Below the pieces are notes generated by a model, which was not told the origin of the DNA, ran no database searches, and saw only the letters and a program-made list of their open reading frames with translations. A stretch of 64,000 bases of DNA from Desulfatibacillum alkenivorans DSM 16219. GTDB taxonomy: Bacteria; Desulfobacterota; Desulfobacteria; Desulfobacterales; Desulfatibacillaceae. Below are positions 25,820 through 34,914 of the stretch, piece by piece; positions within the stretch are counted from its first letter, which is position 1; each line of letters starts with the position of its first letter. The position numbers and the translations under genes are program-made. The stretch lies in assembly GCF_900142135.1 (NCBI RefSeq), contig NZ_FQZU01000036.1, positions 1-64,000 of the forward strand, read 5' to 3'.

Positions 25820-26124
25820 CCCGCTCCTGTACCATTTCCTTAACGAGTAACTCTAAAATATTAGCACACACCCTGTCAGAGTGCAATCCATATACGCGTC
25901 AAAGGGAGCAATGTGTGCGCTATTTCACATATTTGCCGATTTTTGATTTCGATTTTTCCCGGGTAATCGGCCTACCGAGGATGGGGACAGGGCCGATATT
26001 CAGGTTCACCTTGCCATAATCCGAAGAGATGTGCTAATTTTTTTTAAATAAACTTGCTTTTCCATGTGATGTTTCAACAATGAGGTTCCCATTTTTTTTG
26101 CTTTCACCCCCCAAGGAGGAAATC
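25820..26124. other. Divergent intergenic region, fusion gene and vWA-OmpA gene
   Basis: No gene is seen here. A distant inverted pair, AGCACACAC (25863-25871) and GTGTGCGCT (25914-25922), could be an operator for the fusion gene. A sigma-70-like promoter, TTGCCA (26011-26016), 17 bp, CTAATT (26034-26039), faces the OmpA-family gene. Confidence 0.35.
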
Positions 26125-27288
26125 ATGATGAAACGCGGACTGTGTATCAAACTCGTTCTACTTGTTGCTATTGCAGCCATGGCCTTCGGTTGTGCAACAG
26201 GCCCCAAACCCGCCTGCCCTATTGCGGCGGACCAAAACTTTGAGTTCAGCTTTCCCGGCCAAACCCCGAAAGTTGACTCTTTTTACGTGATTTTGGACGG
26301 CTCCGAGTCCATGGCCGGATCATACGGAGGCTTGAAAAAATTCACCTGCGCCAAAAAGATCGTCCTGTTCATGAACCAGGCCGTCGCCAACCTGGACCTT
26401 AAAGCAGGGCTCAGAACCTACGGACTGAACGCCGTGCCTTCCGGCCCCCAGACCGATCTGCGGTACGGATTCTCCAAGTATTCGCCTGAGGAATACGCCA
26501 ACGCCGTAATGCCCCTGTGGGGCCCCAACGGACCCAGCCCCCTGGGACTGGCCATCACGGAAGCCGACAAGGACCTGTGCTCCACGTCCGGCCGGACCGC
26601 CGTCATCATTCTTTCTGACGGACACCCCAGCGACGACGCTGTCAAAGCGGCCAGGAAGCTGAAAGACCGCATGGGCGGCAAGCTCTGCATTGCAACCATC
26701 GCGGTGGGCGCTGACGCCTCGGGCAAGGAAATTTTGAGCGGCATCGCCAAAATCGGCGGCTGCGACGCATCCTTTGACGCCAAAGACCTCTGCTCCGGCG
26801 CGGGCATGACCCAATTCGTCAACCAGGTTTTCTACAACCAGCCCAAAGCGGCTCCGCCCAAGCCCAATAATGACATTGACGGCGACGGCGTTCCTAATTT
26901 CAAGGATCGCTGCCCCTTCACCCCCAAAGGCGCCGCGGTCAATGAAAACGGCTGCTGGGAAATCATGGGCCTGACCTTTGACACGGACAAAGCGGATGTC
27001 AAGCCCGAGTTCCTGCCTTTGGTATACAAGGTGATCCCGATTCTGAACAATAACCCCGGGATGAAAATCGAACTCCAGGGACACGCAGACAACCGGGGCG
27101 CCAAGGATTACAATCAGGATCTTTCCGAACGCCGGGCGGAATCCGTCAAAAAGATCCTGGTGGACAAAGGCGTGGACGCCGGCCGCCTTTCCACCAAAGG
27201 ATGGGGCTTTACCAAGCCCATCGTTCCCAATGATTCCGAAGCCAACATGCGCCGGAACCGCCGGGTGGAAGTTCGCGAAATAAAATAA
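26125..27288 (+). CDS. vWA-OmpA outer-membrane lipoprotein
   Basis: 387 residues from the ATG at 26125, where AAGGAGG sits just upstream. A lipoprotein signal ends at AMAFGC (Cys 23). A von Willebrand A-like domain (about 48-235) begins YVILDGSESMAG, a DGSES metal site. A calcium-loop segment, DIDGDGVPNFKDRCPFTPKG (thrombospondin type-3-like), leads to an OmpA C-terminal peptidoglycan-binding domain (about 285-385) with LQGHADNRGAKDYN, LSERRAESVKKIL and NRRVEV. It is probably anchored in the outer membrane and tied to peptidoglycan, with the vWA domain exposed to bind a protein partner. A strong terminator follows. Confidence 0.9.
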   Translation: MMKRGLCIKLVLLVAIAAMAFGCATGPKPACPIAADQNFEFSFPGQTPKVDSFYVILDGSESMAGSYGGLKKFTCAKKIVLFMNQAVANLDLKAGLRTYGLNAVPSGPQTDLRYGFSKYSPEEYANAVMPLWGPNGPSPLGLAITEADKDLCSTSGRTAVIILSDGHPSDDAVKAARKLKDRMGGKLCIATIAVGADASGKEILSGIAKIGGCDASFDAKDLCSGAGMTQFVNQVFYNQPKAAPPKPNNDIDGDGVPNFKDRCPFTPKGAAVNENGCWEIMGLTFDTDKADVKPEFLPLVYKVIPILNNNPGMKIELQGHADNRGAKDYNQDLSERRAESVKKILVDKGVDAGRLSTKGWGFTKPIVPNDSEANMRRNRRVEVREIK

Positions 27289-27305
27289 AAACCTTTGTAA
27301 ACGTT

Positions 27306-27345
27306 CCGGGGGAGCCGGCGCCCAACGGCTCCCCCGGATTTTTTT
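27306..27345 (+). terminator. Strong intrinsic terminator after the vWA-OmpA gene
   Basis: A perfect 12-bp GC-rich stem (CCGGGGGAGCCG and its complement) with an 8-base loop is followed by ATTTTTTTGG. The next gene starts only 13 bp beyond, so its ribosome site GGGAG lies in the terminator tail. Confidence 0.85.
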
Positions 27346-27357
27346 GGGAGAAACCGG

Positions 27358-27801
27358 ATGTCAGACAATACCATGACCCGGGTCACGGACTCGGATCAAC
27401 CCATGTACGGCCCAAGAACCCTTTTGGTTTGCGGCTATTCCGCAGACGCTCAGGACGCCTTCCTGAACATGCTGAAAACCGAGGTGAAAGCCCCTACGCC
27501 CGTGGTCTTCTGCACCCCGGAAGACGGAGACACGCTCCTCTCCGAACTGGTCTCCCTTCCTGACGGCCGCCAAAAAGGCAGGGAAGGGAAAATGCCCCCC
27601 GCCGTCATCATGAGCGGAATCACGGAAAAAGAGCTTAAACTCATTATGAACGGCTGGAAAACCCTGGGCCTGCCCCGCCAGCTGTGGGCTGCGCTCACCC
27701 CCACGTCCGAAACATGGACCCTGCGCGCCCTCATCCGGGAGCTGCAATCCGAATACATGGCCATGCTCAAACAGCAGCAGCAACAGCAGCAGCAGCAATA
27801 A
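27358..27801 (+). CDS. DUF3783-domain protein with polyglutamine tail
   Basis: 147 residues. The middle and C-terminal part matches the DUF3783 pattern: VIMSGITEKELKLIMNGWK, then PRQLWAALTPTSETWTL. An N-terminal half (RTLLVCGYSADAQDAFLNML) may be a small Rossmann-like fold. Function is unknown. The chain ends in nine consecutive glutamines encoded by a CAG/CAA run directly before the stop, a tail foreign to the domain and prone to slippage. GGGAG is seven bases before the ATG. Confidence 0.75.
   Translation: MSDNTMTRVTDSDQPMYGPRTLLVCGYSADAQDAFLNMLKTEVKAPTPVVFCTPEDGDTLLSELVSLPDGRQKGREGKMPPAVIMSGITEKELKLIMNGWKTLGLPRQLWAALTPTSETWTLRALIRELQSEYMAMLKQQQQQQQQQ
27772..27798 (+). repeat. CAG/CAA trinucleotide microsatellite (nine codons)
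   Basis: Nine glutamine codons, seven CAG and two CAA, immediately precede the TAA of the DUF3783 gene. Slippage here would change only the tail length. Confidence 0.9.
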
Positions 27802-27960
27802 AAATGCCGCAAAAAAATCCGGGGGGAAAACTCTTTTTTCATAAAAGGAGTTTCCCGCCGCCTCTTCCTTCCTAAATATTTTATTGAAAATCAATAAGTT
27901 AAATTCAGAAACAAAAAATCATGCGCCATTCCTGAGCGCCTTGCCTGCATTTTCCCTTGA

Positions 27961-27990
27961 TTAGATTTTCAGTCTAGACTACAAGTCTAA
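27961..27990. promoter_or_regulatory. 30-bp palindromic operator upstream of tetR
   Basis: TTAGATTTTCAGTCTAGACT followed by ACAAGTCTAA is a 30-bp near-perfect palindrome centred on AGTCTAGACT; only a few symmetric positions mismatch. It ends 22 bp before the TetR start codon, the usual place for autoregulation by a TetR dimer. Confidence 0.65.
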
Positions 27991-28012
27991 TAAAACTCTT
28001 GAACGGAGAAAC

Positions 28013-28639
28013 ATGGCGACCCCAAGAAAACCCAATAAAACAACGCCGAAAAGAAAGCGGCAGATTATTCTGGCCGCCCTGGAAATCTTTAATGAAAAGG
28101 GCTTTACGGACGCGACCATGCAGGAAATCCGGCAAAAGTCGGGGGCGTCCTACGGCAGCGTGTACCACCATTTCAAAAGCAAGGAATTGCTGGCGGCGGC
28201 GGTCTACATGGAAGGCCTGAAGGATTACCAGGAAGGGATGGCCGTCTTTTTGGAAGAGAGGCCCGATGCAGAGGAGGGCGTAAGGGGTATGGTCGGCCGG
28301 CACCTTGACTGGGTCGCCTCCAACCCGGCCTGGGCCAAATTCCTGCTGAATATGCGCCATGCGGACTTCATGCAGGATTCCGAAGACCGCATAAAGACGG
28401 CGAACCAGGATTTCATCCCGGCCATCGGGTTATTTTTGGACAAGCACATGGCCTCGGGAAAGCTGCGGCCGATTCCTCGGGACGTGGGTATTTCCATCAT
28501 TTTGGGGCCTTGCCAGGAGTTCACCCGGCTTTGGGTGCAGGGAATAGCCTACACGGACATGGAGCAGGCCAAGGAGCTGATCGGCTATGCGGCCTGGCAG
28601 GCTATGAAGGCGCAGCAACAAGCAAGGAGGGAGACATGA
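28013..28639 (+). CDS. TetR-family transcriptional regulator
   Basis: 208 residues. The N-terminal DNA-binding domain is typical: RQIILAALEIFNEKGFTDAT, then MQEIRQKSGASYGSVYHHFK with helix-turn-helix at about 35-58. The C-terminal ligand domain is helical and of the TetR type with a WAKFLLNMRHADFM segment. A 30-bp palindrome lies just upstream, so it probably represses itself and the coupled downstream gene. Its stop overlaps the ATG of that gene (ATGA). The inducer cannot be read. Confidence 0.88.
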   Translation: MATPRKPNKTTPKRKRQIILAALEIFNEKGFTDATMQEIRQKSGASYGSVYHHFKSKELLAAAVYMEGLKDYQEGMAVFLEERPDAEEGVRGMVGRHLDWVASNPAWAKFLLNMRHADFMQDSEDRIKTANQDFIPAIGLFLDKHMASGKLRPIPRDVGISIILGPCQEFTRLWVQGIAYTDMEQAKELIGYAAWQAMKAQQQARRET

Positions 28640-29148
28640 GCAGGCTGGATGCCATAGACAAAAAGGACTTGAGGGAATTGTTGTGCATGGGCTGGATGAC
28701 CCATGACGGATGCTGGTTCAGCAGCGTTTTGCAAAAATACGGCGCCAAGGCGGCCAGCGATCTGAACAGGCAGGCGATTCTGGCTATGAGCGCTTTCGAG
28801 GTTCCCCGCCTGAAAAAGGCCTTGGGCATGGACGAGGTGACTACCTACGAGCAGTTGCAGGAATTCATCGAGGGCGGATTCGACCTGATTGGGGCGGATT
28901 TCATGCAGTTCAAGCGCAGTTATCCCGGAGACAATATCATTCGCTGGGAGGAGCCCGACAACGTGTGCTTCGCATACAAGGGCGTTAAGCGATTGGGCGC
29001 CCTGGACGATTACGACTGCGGCATATTCTACCGTGTGGAAGCCTGGCTCAAGGGGCTGGGGATCAAATACACCGTCACTCCCGAGGTGCACGGGTGCATG
29101 AGACACCAGGGCAAGCCGTGCTTCCGGGAGTATCAATTGGCTTTATAG
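28636..29148 (+). CDS. DUF6125-like protein coupled to TetR
   Basis: 170 residues; the ATG overlaps the TetR stop, and AGGAGGGAG lies just upstream. The N-terminal segment LLCMGWMTHDGCWFSSVLQK followed by LNRQAI resembles the DUF6125 / L-2-amino-thiazoline-4-carboxylate-hydrolase-like group found in anaerobes. The conserved C-terminal part has a YRVEAWLKGLG segment and GCMRHQGKPCFREYQ with two cysteines. The reaction is unknown. Coupling to the regulator suggests that the protein is the regulated output. Its last six bases overlap the convergent DJ-1 gene. Confidence 0.6.
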   Translation: MSRLDAIDKKDLRELLCMGWMTHDGCWFSSVLQKYGAKAASDLNRQAILAMSAFEVPRLKKALGMDEVTTYEQLQEFIEGGFDLIGADFMQFKRSYPGDNIIRWEEPDNVCFAYKGVKRLGALDDYDCGIFYRVEAWLKGLGIKYTVTPEVHGCMRHQGKPCFREYQLAL

Positions 29149-29742
29149 GGGCCTGGGGTCGATGATGGCCATGGCTTCCTGGACCTTTTCCACGTTTTCC
29201 CGGGTGGTCAGCATCTCCAGCAGGATGAATGCGACCTCCAGGCCGGTTGCCGGGCCGGTGGACGTAATGATATTGCGGTCCACGACCACGTGCTGATCCA
29301 AAACCACAGCGCCGAATTCAGCGAGCTGCTTGCGCCTTCGGGCGTTCACCAAATGATAGGTCGTGGCGTTTCTTCCGGTGAGCACGCCGCTTTTCCCCAC
29401 GGGCATGGCGCCCACGCAAATGGCAGCGATGGGCTTTCCGGTTTTGTCAAAATGGCGAACGGCCTCCAAAAAGTCCTCATGATAGGCGTCTTCATAAAAC
29501 CCGGCGCGCTGGAAGCCGCCCGGGATCGCCAGGGCGTCGAACTCCGCAAGATCCAGATCCTTTAACTGCGCCTGGGGTTTGACGATCAAGCTCCAGGTGC
29601 ATTGAATTTCCGGCCGGAGTCCGGCCGTGACCACCTCCACCGGGACGTCGCCCACAACCCGGCTCCACCCCAAAACATCCGTGAACACGGCGGCCTCGTA
29701 TTCCTCAAAGCCTTGGGCCAAAAACAACAGGACTTTTTTCAT
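29143..29742 (-). CDS. DJ-1/PfpI family protein
   Basis: 199 residues of the DJ-1/ThiJ/PfpI fold. Characteristic elements are VLLFLAQGFEEYEAAVFTDV (conserved acidic residue E13-E14), DALAIPGGFQ and the nucleophile elbow AAICVGAMPVGKSG with its reactive cysteine. Members act as glyoxalases, deglycases or chaperones, and the role here is open. AGGAG is about ten bases upstream of the ATG. The gene is convergent with the DUF6125-like gene and overlaps its end by six bases. Confidence 0.85.
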   Translation of the reverse strand: MKKVLLFLAQGFEEYEAAVFTDVLGWSRVVGDVPVEVVTAGLRPEIQCTWSLIVKPQAQLKDLDLAEFDALAIPGGFQRAGFYEDAYHEDFLEAVRHFDKTGKPIAAICVGAMPVGKSGVLTGRNATTYHLVNARRRKQLAEFGAVVLDQHVVVDRNIITSTGPATGLEVAFILLEMLTTRENVEKVQEAMAIIDPRPL

Positions 29743-29902
29743 ATGGGCAAGACTCCTTGAATACTGGGGGATTCCCGGCTATACTTTTTTAAATTCCGGC
29801 CGTCAAGCCTGTATATCATGGACGCTCCGCACTTGAAAACCGGAGAACGCCGCTTGGATGCAATTCCTTGAAGGCGGCCTAAGCCGCACAACGGGCGATG
29901 TT

Positions 29903-30304
29903 ATGGAATGGAAGCATCTTGATTACATTATATCGGACGACAAGTCTTTAATTAATCCCGCCGCAGTGCACGGTTTTTTGCGCGCTTCCTATTGGGCTGC
30001 GGACAGAAGCCTGGAGACCGTTCAAAAAAGCATTGAAAATTCCCTGTGCTTCGGCGCTTATTTGGACGGCGAGCAGGTGGGCTTTGCCAGGGCGGTGACG
30101 GACGGAGCCACGACGGCTTTTCTCGCCGACGTTATCATTGAACAAAGCCACCGGGGCCGCGGATTGGGAAAAAAAGTTGTGGCGGCGGCCATGGAGCATC
30201 CCGAAATTGCAGAATTGACGCATATCCTGAAAACCAAGGACGCCCACGGGCTCTATGAGCAGTTTGGATTCATCCGCAGCGAGTTCATGATGAGGAGGCG
30301 TTAG
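29903..30304 (+). CDS. GNAT-family N-acetyltransferase
   Basis: About 133 residues. The acetyl-CoA-binding motif A is clear: FLADVIIEQSHRGRGLGKKV (R/QxxGxG/A pattern HRGRGLGK), followed by a short motif B ending YEQFGFI. The ATG at 29903 (MEWKHLDYIIS) fits the family start better than the longer frame from 29858. The acceptor substrate is unknown. It ends six bases before the convergent histidine kinase gene, leaving no room for a separate terminator. Confidence 0.82.
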   Translation: MEWKHLDYIISDDKSLINPAAVHGFLRASYWAADRSLETVQKSIENSLCFGAYLDGEQVGFARAVTDGATTAFLADVIIEQSHRGRGLGKKVVAAAMEHPEIAELTHILKTKDAHGLYEQFGFIRSEFMMRRR

Positions 30305-30310
30305 GCCTTT

Positions 30311-32740
30311 TCAATTGTGAAGCTCCAAGGGCAGATCGATAATAAAACAGGTCCCTTGGCCAGGCTCGGACTGCACCTGCATTCTTCCGGCATGAAATTC
30401 GGTGATTAAGAAATAGGCCACCGAAAGCCCCAGGCCCGTGCCTTTTCCCACGGTTTTCGTCGTGAAAAAGGGTTCAAAAACCCGTTTGCGGGTTTCCTCG
30501 TCCATGCCCGGGCCGTTGTCGCAAAGTTCGATGCGCGCCAATGAGCCCTGCAGGGACGTCTTTATGGTAATGGAAGGGATGATCGAAGGGTCTTCAAGGT
30601 CATTCAAGGCCTGGGCGGCATTTTGCAACAGGCTGAAAACCACCTGCTGAATCCTTGAGGGGTCGCAGGGAACCCCCGGGAGCGCCGGATCGTATTCCTT
30701 GATTATGGATATGCTTTTAAAGTCAAACCGCCGGTGGAGGTTATAGTCGCTGGAGGCCAGTTCAATGGTCTTATCCAGCAGTCTTGCGATATTCTGCGGG
30801 AAAAAGCCGCTATCCTGATTTCCCGCAAAATCAAGCATATTGCTGACTATGCCTGAAATCCGCCCCCCCGCCTCGCGCAGGGCTTTGAGCATGCGCACAA
30901 CGCCCCGGTTCTCCATGAAGGCCCGGATGCCGTCCATCGTGGTTCCACATTCCCGGGCGGCTTTTTCACTGGCCGGATTATCGCCGGTCATCCGGTGGAT
31001 TATCACTTCCGAATTTTGCATGAGGACGGCCAAAGGATTATTGATCTCATGGGCCATGCCTGCGGCAAGCCCTCCCAATGAGACCATTTTTTCGGTCTGA
31101 ATCATCATTTCCTCCCAGCGCACCCGCTCCGTCACATCGTCCATTTTCACCACGGCGCCTTCCATGTCCCCGCTCATCAAGGGATAGATAGTCAGGTCCC
31201 AAAAATGAACCCGGCCGTCAATAATCATGGCGACTTTCTCTTCGTTGCGGATGCGCCGATCCTGAATGGCGCTTTTCAAATGTCCCATATACTGGGCGAA
31301 ATTCGGAAAGACCTCGTCAAGCATTTGGCCTAAAGCCTCTGAGGAGGGCACACAGGCAACCTGTTCCGCCTTGCTGTTCCATGAATGCACCCGGCCTTCT
31401 TTTTCCACGCCAATGATAATGGAAGGCATGGAATTGATTAGATCTTGGAGGTAGAGCTTGGCGATTCTGGCCTCGTTTTCAGCCAGGCGCTTTTTTGTTA
31501 TCATTTCATTGGCCGATGCAGCCAGGTTGGCGAAATCCTGAAAATGAATCCTTTGCAAGTCAATCAGAACGTCCTGATGAGCGGCCTCTCTAAAAAAGCC
31601 CTCAAACTCCAAAAAACTTTTTTCCAGGCCCTTTCCCAGCACATAACTAATCGTCAGGATAACCATGCAAGCCAGAAACAAAACCAGGATAATGATTAAA
31701 ACGTTTCTGTTGACGGCTTTTTGCAAAGCCATTGTTTTTGCCGCCAACTCCCTCTCTATGTCCGGGCGGTTTATCCCGGCGCCTATATACCAGCCCCAGT
31801 CGGAAACCTCTTTGACATAGCTGATTTTTTTTATATCCGCTCCTGTTGCAGGGTCAGGAATGGAGTATTCCACAAAACCGCCGCCCTCCTTTGCCGTGGA
31901 CGTCATCTTATTTGCGGCTGCATACCCCCAATGGCTTTTGTCTTCAAGGAAGCTCCTTCCTTTGTCCGGCCCAAGCAGCATAAGCCCGTCATGTGTTGCG
32001 GCGAAAACATATCCGTCCTGGCCGAAATGGACCGTATCCAAGCGGCTTAATACTTCCTCCTTGATTTCATTCTCCACATCATCCAGGTATTCCCCGGCGC
32101 CTATATACCAATCCAAGGGGGGATAATATTTTATAAATGAAATTTTTTTATGATTGCTGCCTGCAAAACCCGGCTTGGAGGCGGAGTATTCGAAGTAGCC
32201 CTCCCCTTCCCGGCTGACTTCTTCGATTATACGCCATACGATTTTCGTACCCTCTTGGGTCGTAAGATCTCCAATATATTCGCCTTCCAGGTCCTCCATT
32301 GCCGGCAACAGGCGCGCTATTCCTTGGGAATCCACGGCGAAGTAATATCCTCGGCCGCCTTTAAACCGAAACGGCTTAAGCGAATCGATGATTTTTTTCG
32401 CCTTTTCTTCCCGGGGTTTGTCAGCGTTTTGGCGAAAAATATAGTCGGCGCTGGCGATCGCCTCATATGTCCTGTCTTTGATGTATGCTTTTAATCGGTC
32501 CTTTGTTTGAGATTTTGCATAGTCGACATATTCAAGGCTGTTCTCCACCTCCTCTTTGACACGCTCCATGTACAGGCTATGCAGGTGCGTTTTCAGGTCC
32601 AAAGCCTTTTCATTAAACATGTCATATTGATGGGATACCCAAGCATATCCAACGATTAGAATTGCGATGATGGTGGGCGCAAGAAATCCTAATTGCAGCA
32701 CCCGCACCAGTTTTTGCCCCGAACCTAAATTTTTGTTCAA
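30311..32740 (-). CDS. Membrane histidine kinase with double Cache sensor and PAS
   Basis: 809 residues. A transmembrane helix (about 18-36) precedes two tandem Cache_2-type extracytoplasmic domains (about 75-220 and 225-335). Each has the repeated pattern of a glycine-aromatic-tyrosine stretch and DWYIGAGEYLDD or DWGWYIGAGIN. A second helix follows (about 344-368), then a linker, PAS (about 435-550), acceptor region GGLAAGMAHEINNPLAVL and HATPase with CDNGPGMDEE and GKGTGLGLSVAY. No receiver is attached and no response regulator is adjacent. The start is TTG with GAGG upstream. A sigma-54-like element lies about 50 bp before it. Confidence 0.9.
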   Translation of the reverse strand: MNKNLGSGQKLVRVLQLGFLAPTIIAILIVGYAWVSHQYDMFNEKALDLKTHLHSLYMERVKEEVENSLEYVDYAKSQTKDRLKAYIKDRTYEAIASADYIFRQNADKPREEKAKKIIDSLKPFRFKGGRGYYFAVDSQGIARLLPAMEDLEGEYIGDLTTQEGTKIVWRIIEEVSREGEGYFEYSASKPGFAGSNHKKISFIKYYPPLDWYIGAGEYLDDVENEIKEEVLSRLDTVHFGQDGYVFAATHDGLMLLGPDKGRSFLEDKSHWGYAAANKMTSTAKEGGGFVEYSIPDPATGADIKKISYVKEVSDWGWYIGAGINRPDIERELAAKTMALQKAVNRNVLIIILVLFLACMVILTISYVLGKGLEKSFLEFEGFFREAAHQDVLIDLQRIHFQDFANLAASANEMITKKRLAENEARIAKLYLQDLINSMPSIIIGVEKEGRVHSWNSKAEQVACVPSSEALGQMLDEVFPNFAQYMGHLKSAIQDRRIRNEEKVAMIIDGRVHFWDLTIYPLMSGDMEGAVVKMDDVTERVRWEEMMIQTEKMVSLGGLAAGMAHEINNPLAVLMQNSEVIIHRMTGDNPASEKAARECGTTMDGIRAFMENRGVVRMLKALREAGGRISGIVSNMLDFAGNQDSGFFPQNIARLLDKTIELASSDYNLHRRFDFKSISIIKEYDPALPGVPCDPSRIQQVVFSLLQNAAQALNDLEDPSIIPSITIKTSLQGSLARIELCDNGPGMDEETRKRVFEPFFTTKTVGKGTGLGLSVAYFLITEFHAGRMQVQSEPGQGTCFIIDLPLELHN

Positions 32741-32789
32741 TTAAATTTCCTCACGCAAATTAAACCCGCAGTTTTCCAGGGCATTGAGA

Positions 32790-32805
32790 AGCAATATCCA
32801 TGCCC
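32790..32805 (-). promoter_or_regulatory. Sigma-54-like promoter before the Cache kinase
   Basis: On the minus strand GGGCAT-GGATA-TTGCT places GG and GC ten bases apart, the -24/-12 spacing of RpoN promoters, with most consensus positions kept. Transcription would begin near 32779, about 40 bases before the TTG start. Confidence 0.45.
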
Positions 32806-33055
32806 GTTTGCCGCCTTTGACGGCAGGATTTGCAGCCCTTTAAAAAAACCGTTTGATAATAGCGGAGCCAAAATGAAATCTTTCCGCATTCTTGCCGTAA
32901 TTGGTTCACAATAACTTGATAGATTGGACAAATCAGATTATGAGTTTGACTGGAGAAACCATTTGCACCAACGCTTGTCAAACGGCCTTGACAATCACAA
33001 TCGTAAATCTGTTTTCACAACAATTTGAAATAAAAAGACTTATGAGGCGCCTTCA
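32806..33055. other. Divergent intergenic region before the ThDP enzyme pair
   Basis: No gene is seen. A sigma-70-like candidate, TTGATA (32916-32921), 17 bp, TATGAG (32939-32944), faces the ThDP enzymes. A TTGACA at about 32986 has no convincing -10 partner. Confidence 0.3.
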
Positions 33056-34912
33056 ATGAAGACTCTATCAGGAAGCCAGGTCCTGGCGCGCAGCATCGCC
33101 GGCGCCGGAATCGGTTTTGTATTCACGGTTGCCGCGCCCAGGCTGCAACCGGTAGTAAAAAGCCTGACCAGCATTGACGGCATGACCGTGATTCATGCCA
33201 GGGATGAAACCGCCGCCGCTATGATGGCGGACGGGTATATTCGCAGGTCAGGACGGTTCGCCGCGGTTCTGACGGAATGCCACGGCCGCAGCCTGTGCCA
33301 AATCGCCGGCGTCACCAACGCCTGGGCTGATAAGATTCCCCTTATTTCCATCAGTTTATGCGACGACCAGGCTCCCGACGCTAATAAAGGGGTGAACCGT
33401 TCGGCTTATGACGCCAACCGGGTTTTTGAGCCGGTTACCGTGTGGAGAAATCGCGTTTCCTCCCTGGCCGATGCGCCCAAAGCCTTTCAGGACGCCGTAA
33501 CCCATAGTCAGGGAAGCCGCCGGGGGCCTGTTCACCTGGACATCGAAGCAGGACTTTTAGAGCGGCAAATTGAAGATGAAATTCCCGGCCTGCCTCAGGA
33601 AGGCCCTGTAGCGCACCGAAAACTTACGCACTTACGCACGGAGGGAGCTGAAAGCGCCCTGGGGCAGGCCGTAAAGCTGTTGCAAACGGCTCGCAAGCCC
33701 CTGATCATGGCGGGCGGGGGAGTCAAAGCCTCCGGCGCCAGCTTGGATGTGGTGCAATTCATGGAGCGTTACGGCGTCCCCGGCTGCACCAGCATGGCGG
33801 GGATTGGCGCCATTCCGGCCGATCATGCCTATTGCCTGGGCGGGCCGAGCTATACCGCCGGGGAGGCTTTCCACGCAGCCATCAAACAGGCGGACGTGGT
33901 TCTTGCCCTGGGCTGCAGCTTTTCCGGCCTGGAAGGATTCGGCCTGCCTCCGCTGTGGTCCAAAAAAATCAAATGCATCCATGTGGATAACAATCCCAAT
34001 CAGATCGGTCTTAACATAAGCCCTGAAATTCCGGTTTTAGGCGACGTCAAGACGGTCCTGGCTCAAATGGCGGGCATGTTGGAGGCTTCCTCCTTCGTCG
34101 CTCCGGACGCTTGGGCCAACTGGAGGCTTTTTCTCTCCAACCTGAAACGGGAGCGCAAAACCAGGCTGCACAATTTCGCAAGCCGTCCCTGGGGCGCCCT
34201 GCACCAGGGGCTCCTGGCCCTGGAAATGGGCAAAATAGTGGAGAAGGAAAACCTGGTCATGGTCATCGACGGCGGCAACACGCCATTATACGCGGCCATG
34301 TACGGACCGGGCATGAGCCCCCGGCAGACGTTCTTTCCCTTTGGCATGGCGGCCCTGGGCGGAGGAGTTCCCTACGCCATTGGCGTCGCCCTGGCTGCGC
34401 CGGAAAAACGGGTGATGCTCATCACCGGGGACGGCTCCTGCCTGTACGCCGTCAGCGAACTGGAAACCATCCAGCGCCTGAATCTGCCCATCACCATTGT
34501 GGTCAACAACGACTCTTCGTGGAACATGATCAAGGCTCTCCAGGATTCCCTGTTTGAATGCAATTATGTGGGGACCTGCCTGCCGGACATCGATTACGCC
34601 AGGATTGCGGCGGGCTTCGGCCTGCATGGGGAAAGGGTCAAGTCCGCGGACCAGCTGGCCCCGGCTTATGAACGGGCGGTTCAATCCGGCGGCCCGGCCC
34701 TGATCGATTGCGTGACGGATTGCAAGAACCTGCCGGACAGCCTTCTGAGCTTCGCCATGGTGGAATTCGAGGGGGCGCAGATCAATCCCGTCAAACTGGT
34801 CAAAAGCCTTTGGAAAGGAAGGGACATGGGCCTGAGCCGCGCCTTGCACCAGGCATCCTACGTCCGAAAGGCGCTTGTCGGCTTTAACCCCATGGCGAAA
34901 AGGCGGGTGTAA
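33056..34912 (+). CDS. Thiamine-diphosphate enzyme, acetolactate-synthase-like
   Basis: 618 residues with the three-domain ThDP-decarboxylase architecture. The N-terminal PYR domain carries the activating glutamate in HARDETAAAMMADGY (about 51). The central domain follows at about 195-340. The C-terminal PP domain has the full cofactor motif, GDGSCLYAVSELETI through VVNNDSSW (GDG...NN). It resembles acetolactate synthase large subunits and 2-hydroxyacyl-CoA lyase relatives, but no IlvH-type regulatory subunit is nearby, so the acyl substrate is undetermined. The next gene, two bases away, encodes a shorter ThDP-fold paralogue. The pair is probably one enzyme complex. Confidence 0.82.
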   Translation: MKTLSGSQVLARSIAGAGIGFVFTVAAPRLQPVVKSLTSIDGMTVIHARDETAAAMMADGYIRRSGRFAAVLTECHGRSLCQIAGVTNAWADKIPLISISLCDDQAPDANKGVNRSAYDANRVFEPVTVWRNRVSSLADAPKAFQDAVTHSQGSRRGPVHLDIEAGLLERQIEDEIPGLPQEGPVAHRKLTHLRTEGAESALGQAVKLLQTARKPLIMAGGGVKASGASLDVVQFMERYGVPGCTSMAGIGAIPADHAYCLGGPSYTAGEAFHAAIKQADVVLALGCSFSGLEGFGLPPLWSKKIKCIHVDNNPNQIGLNISPEIPVLGDVKTVLAQMAGMLEASSFVAPDAWANWRLFLSNLKRERKTRLHNFASRPWGALHQGLLALEMGKIVEKENLVMVIDGGNTPLYAAMYGPGMSPRQTFFPFGMAALGGGVPYAIGVALAAPEKRVMLITGDGSCLYAVSELETIQRLNLPITIVVNNDSSWNMIKALQDSLFECNYVGTCLPDIDYARIAAGFGLHGERVKSADQLAPAYERAVQSGGPALIDCVTDCKNLPDSLLSFAMVEFEGAQINPVKLVKSLWKGRDMGLSRALHQASYVRKALVGFNPMAKRRV

Positions 34913-34914
34913 TT

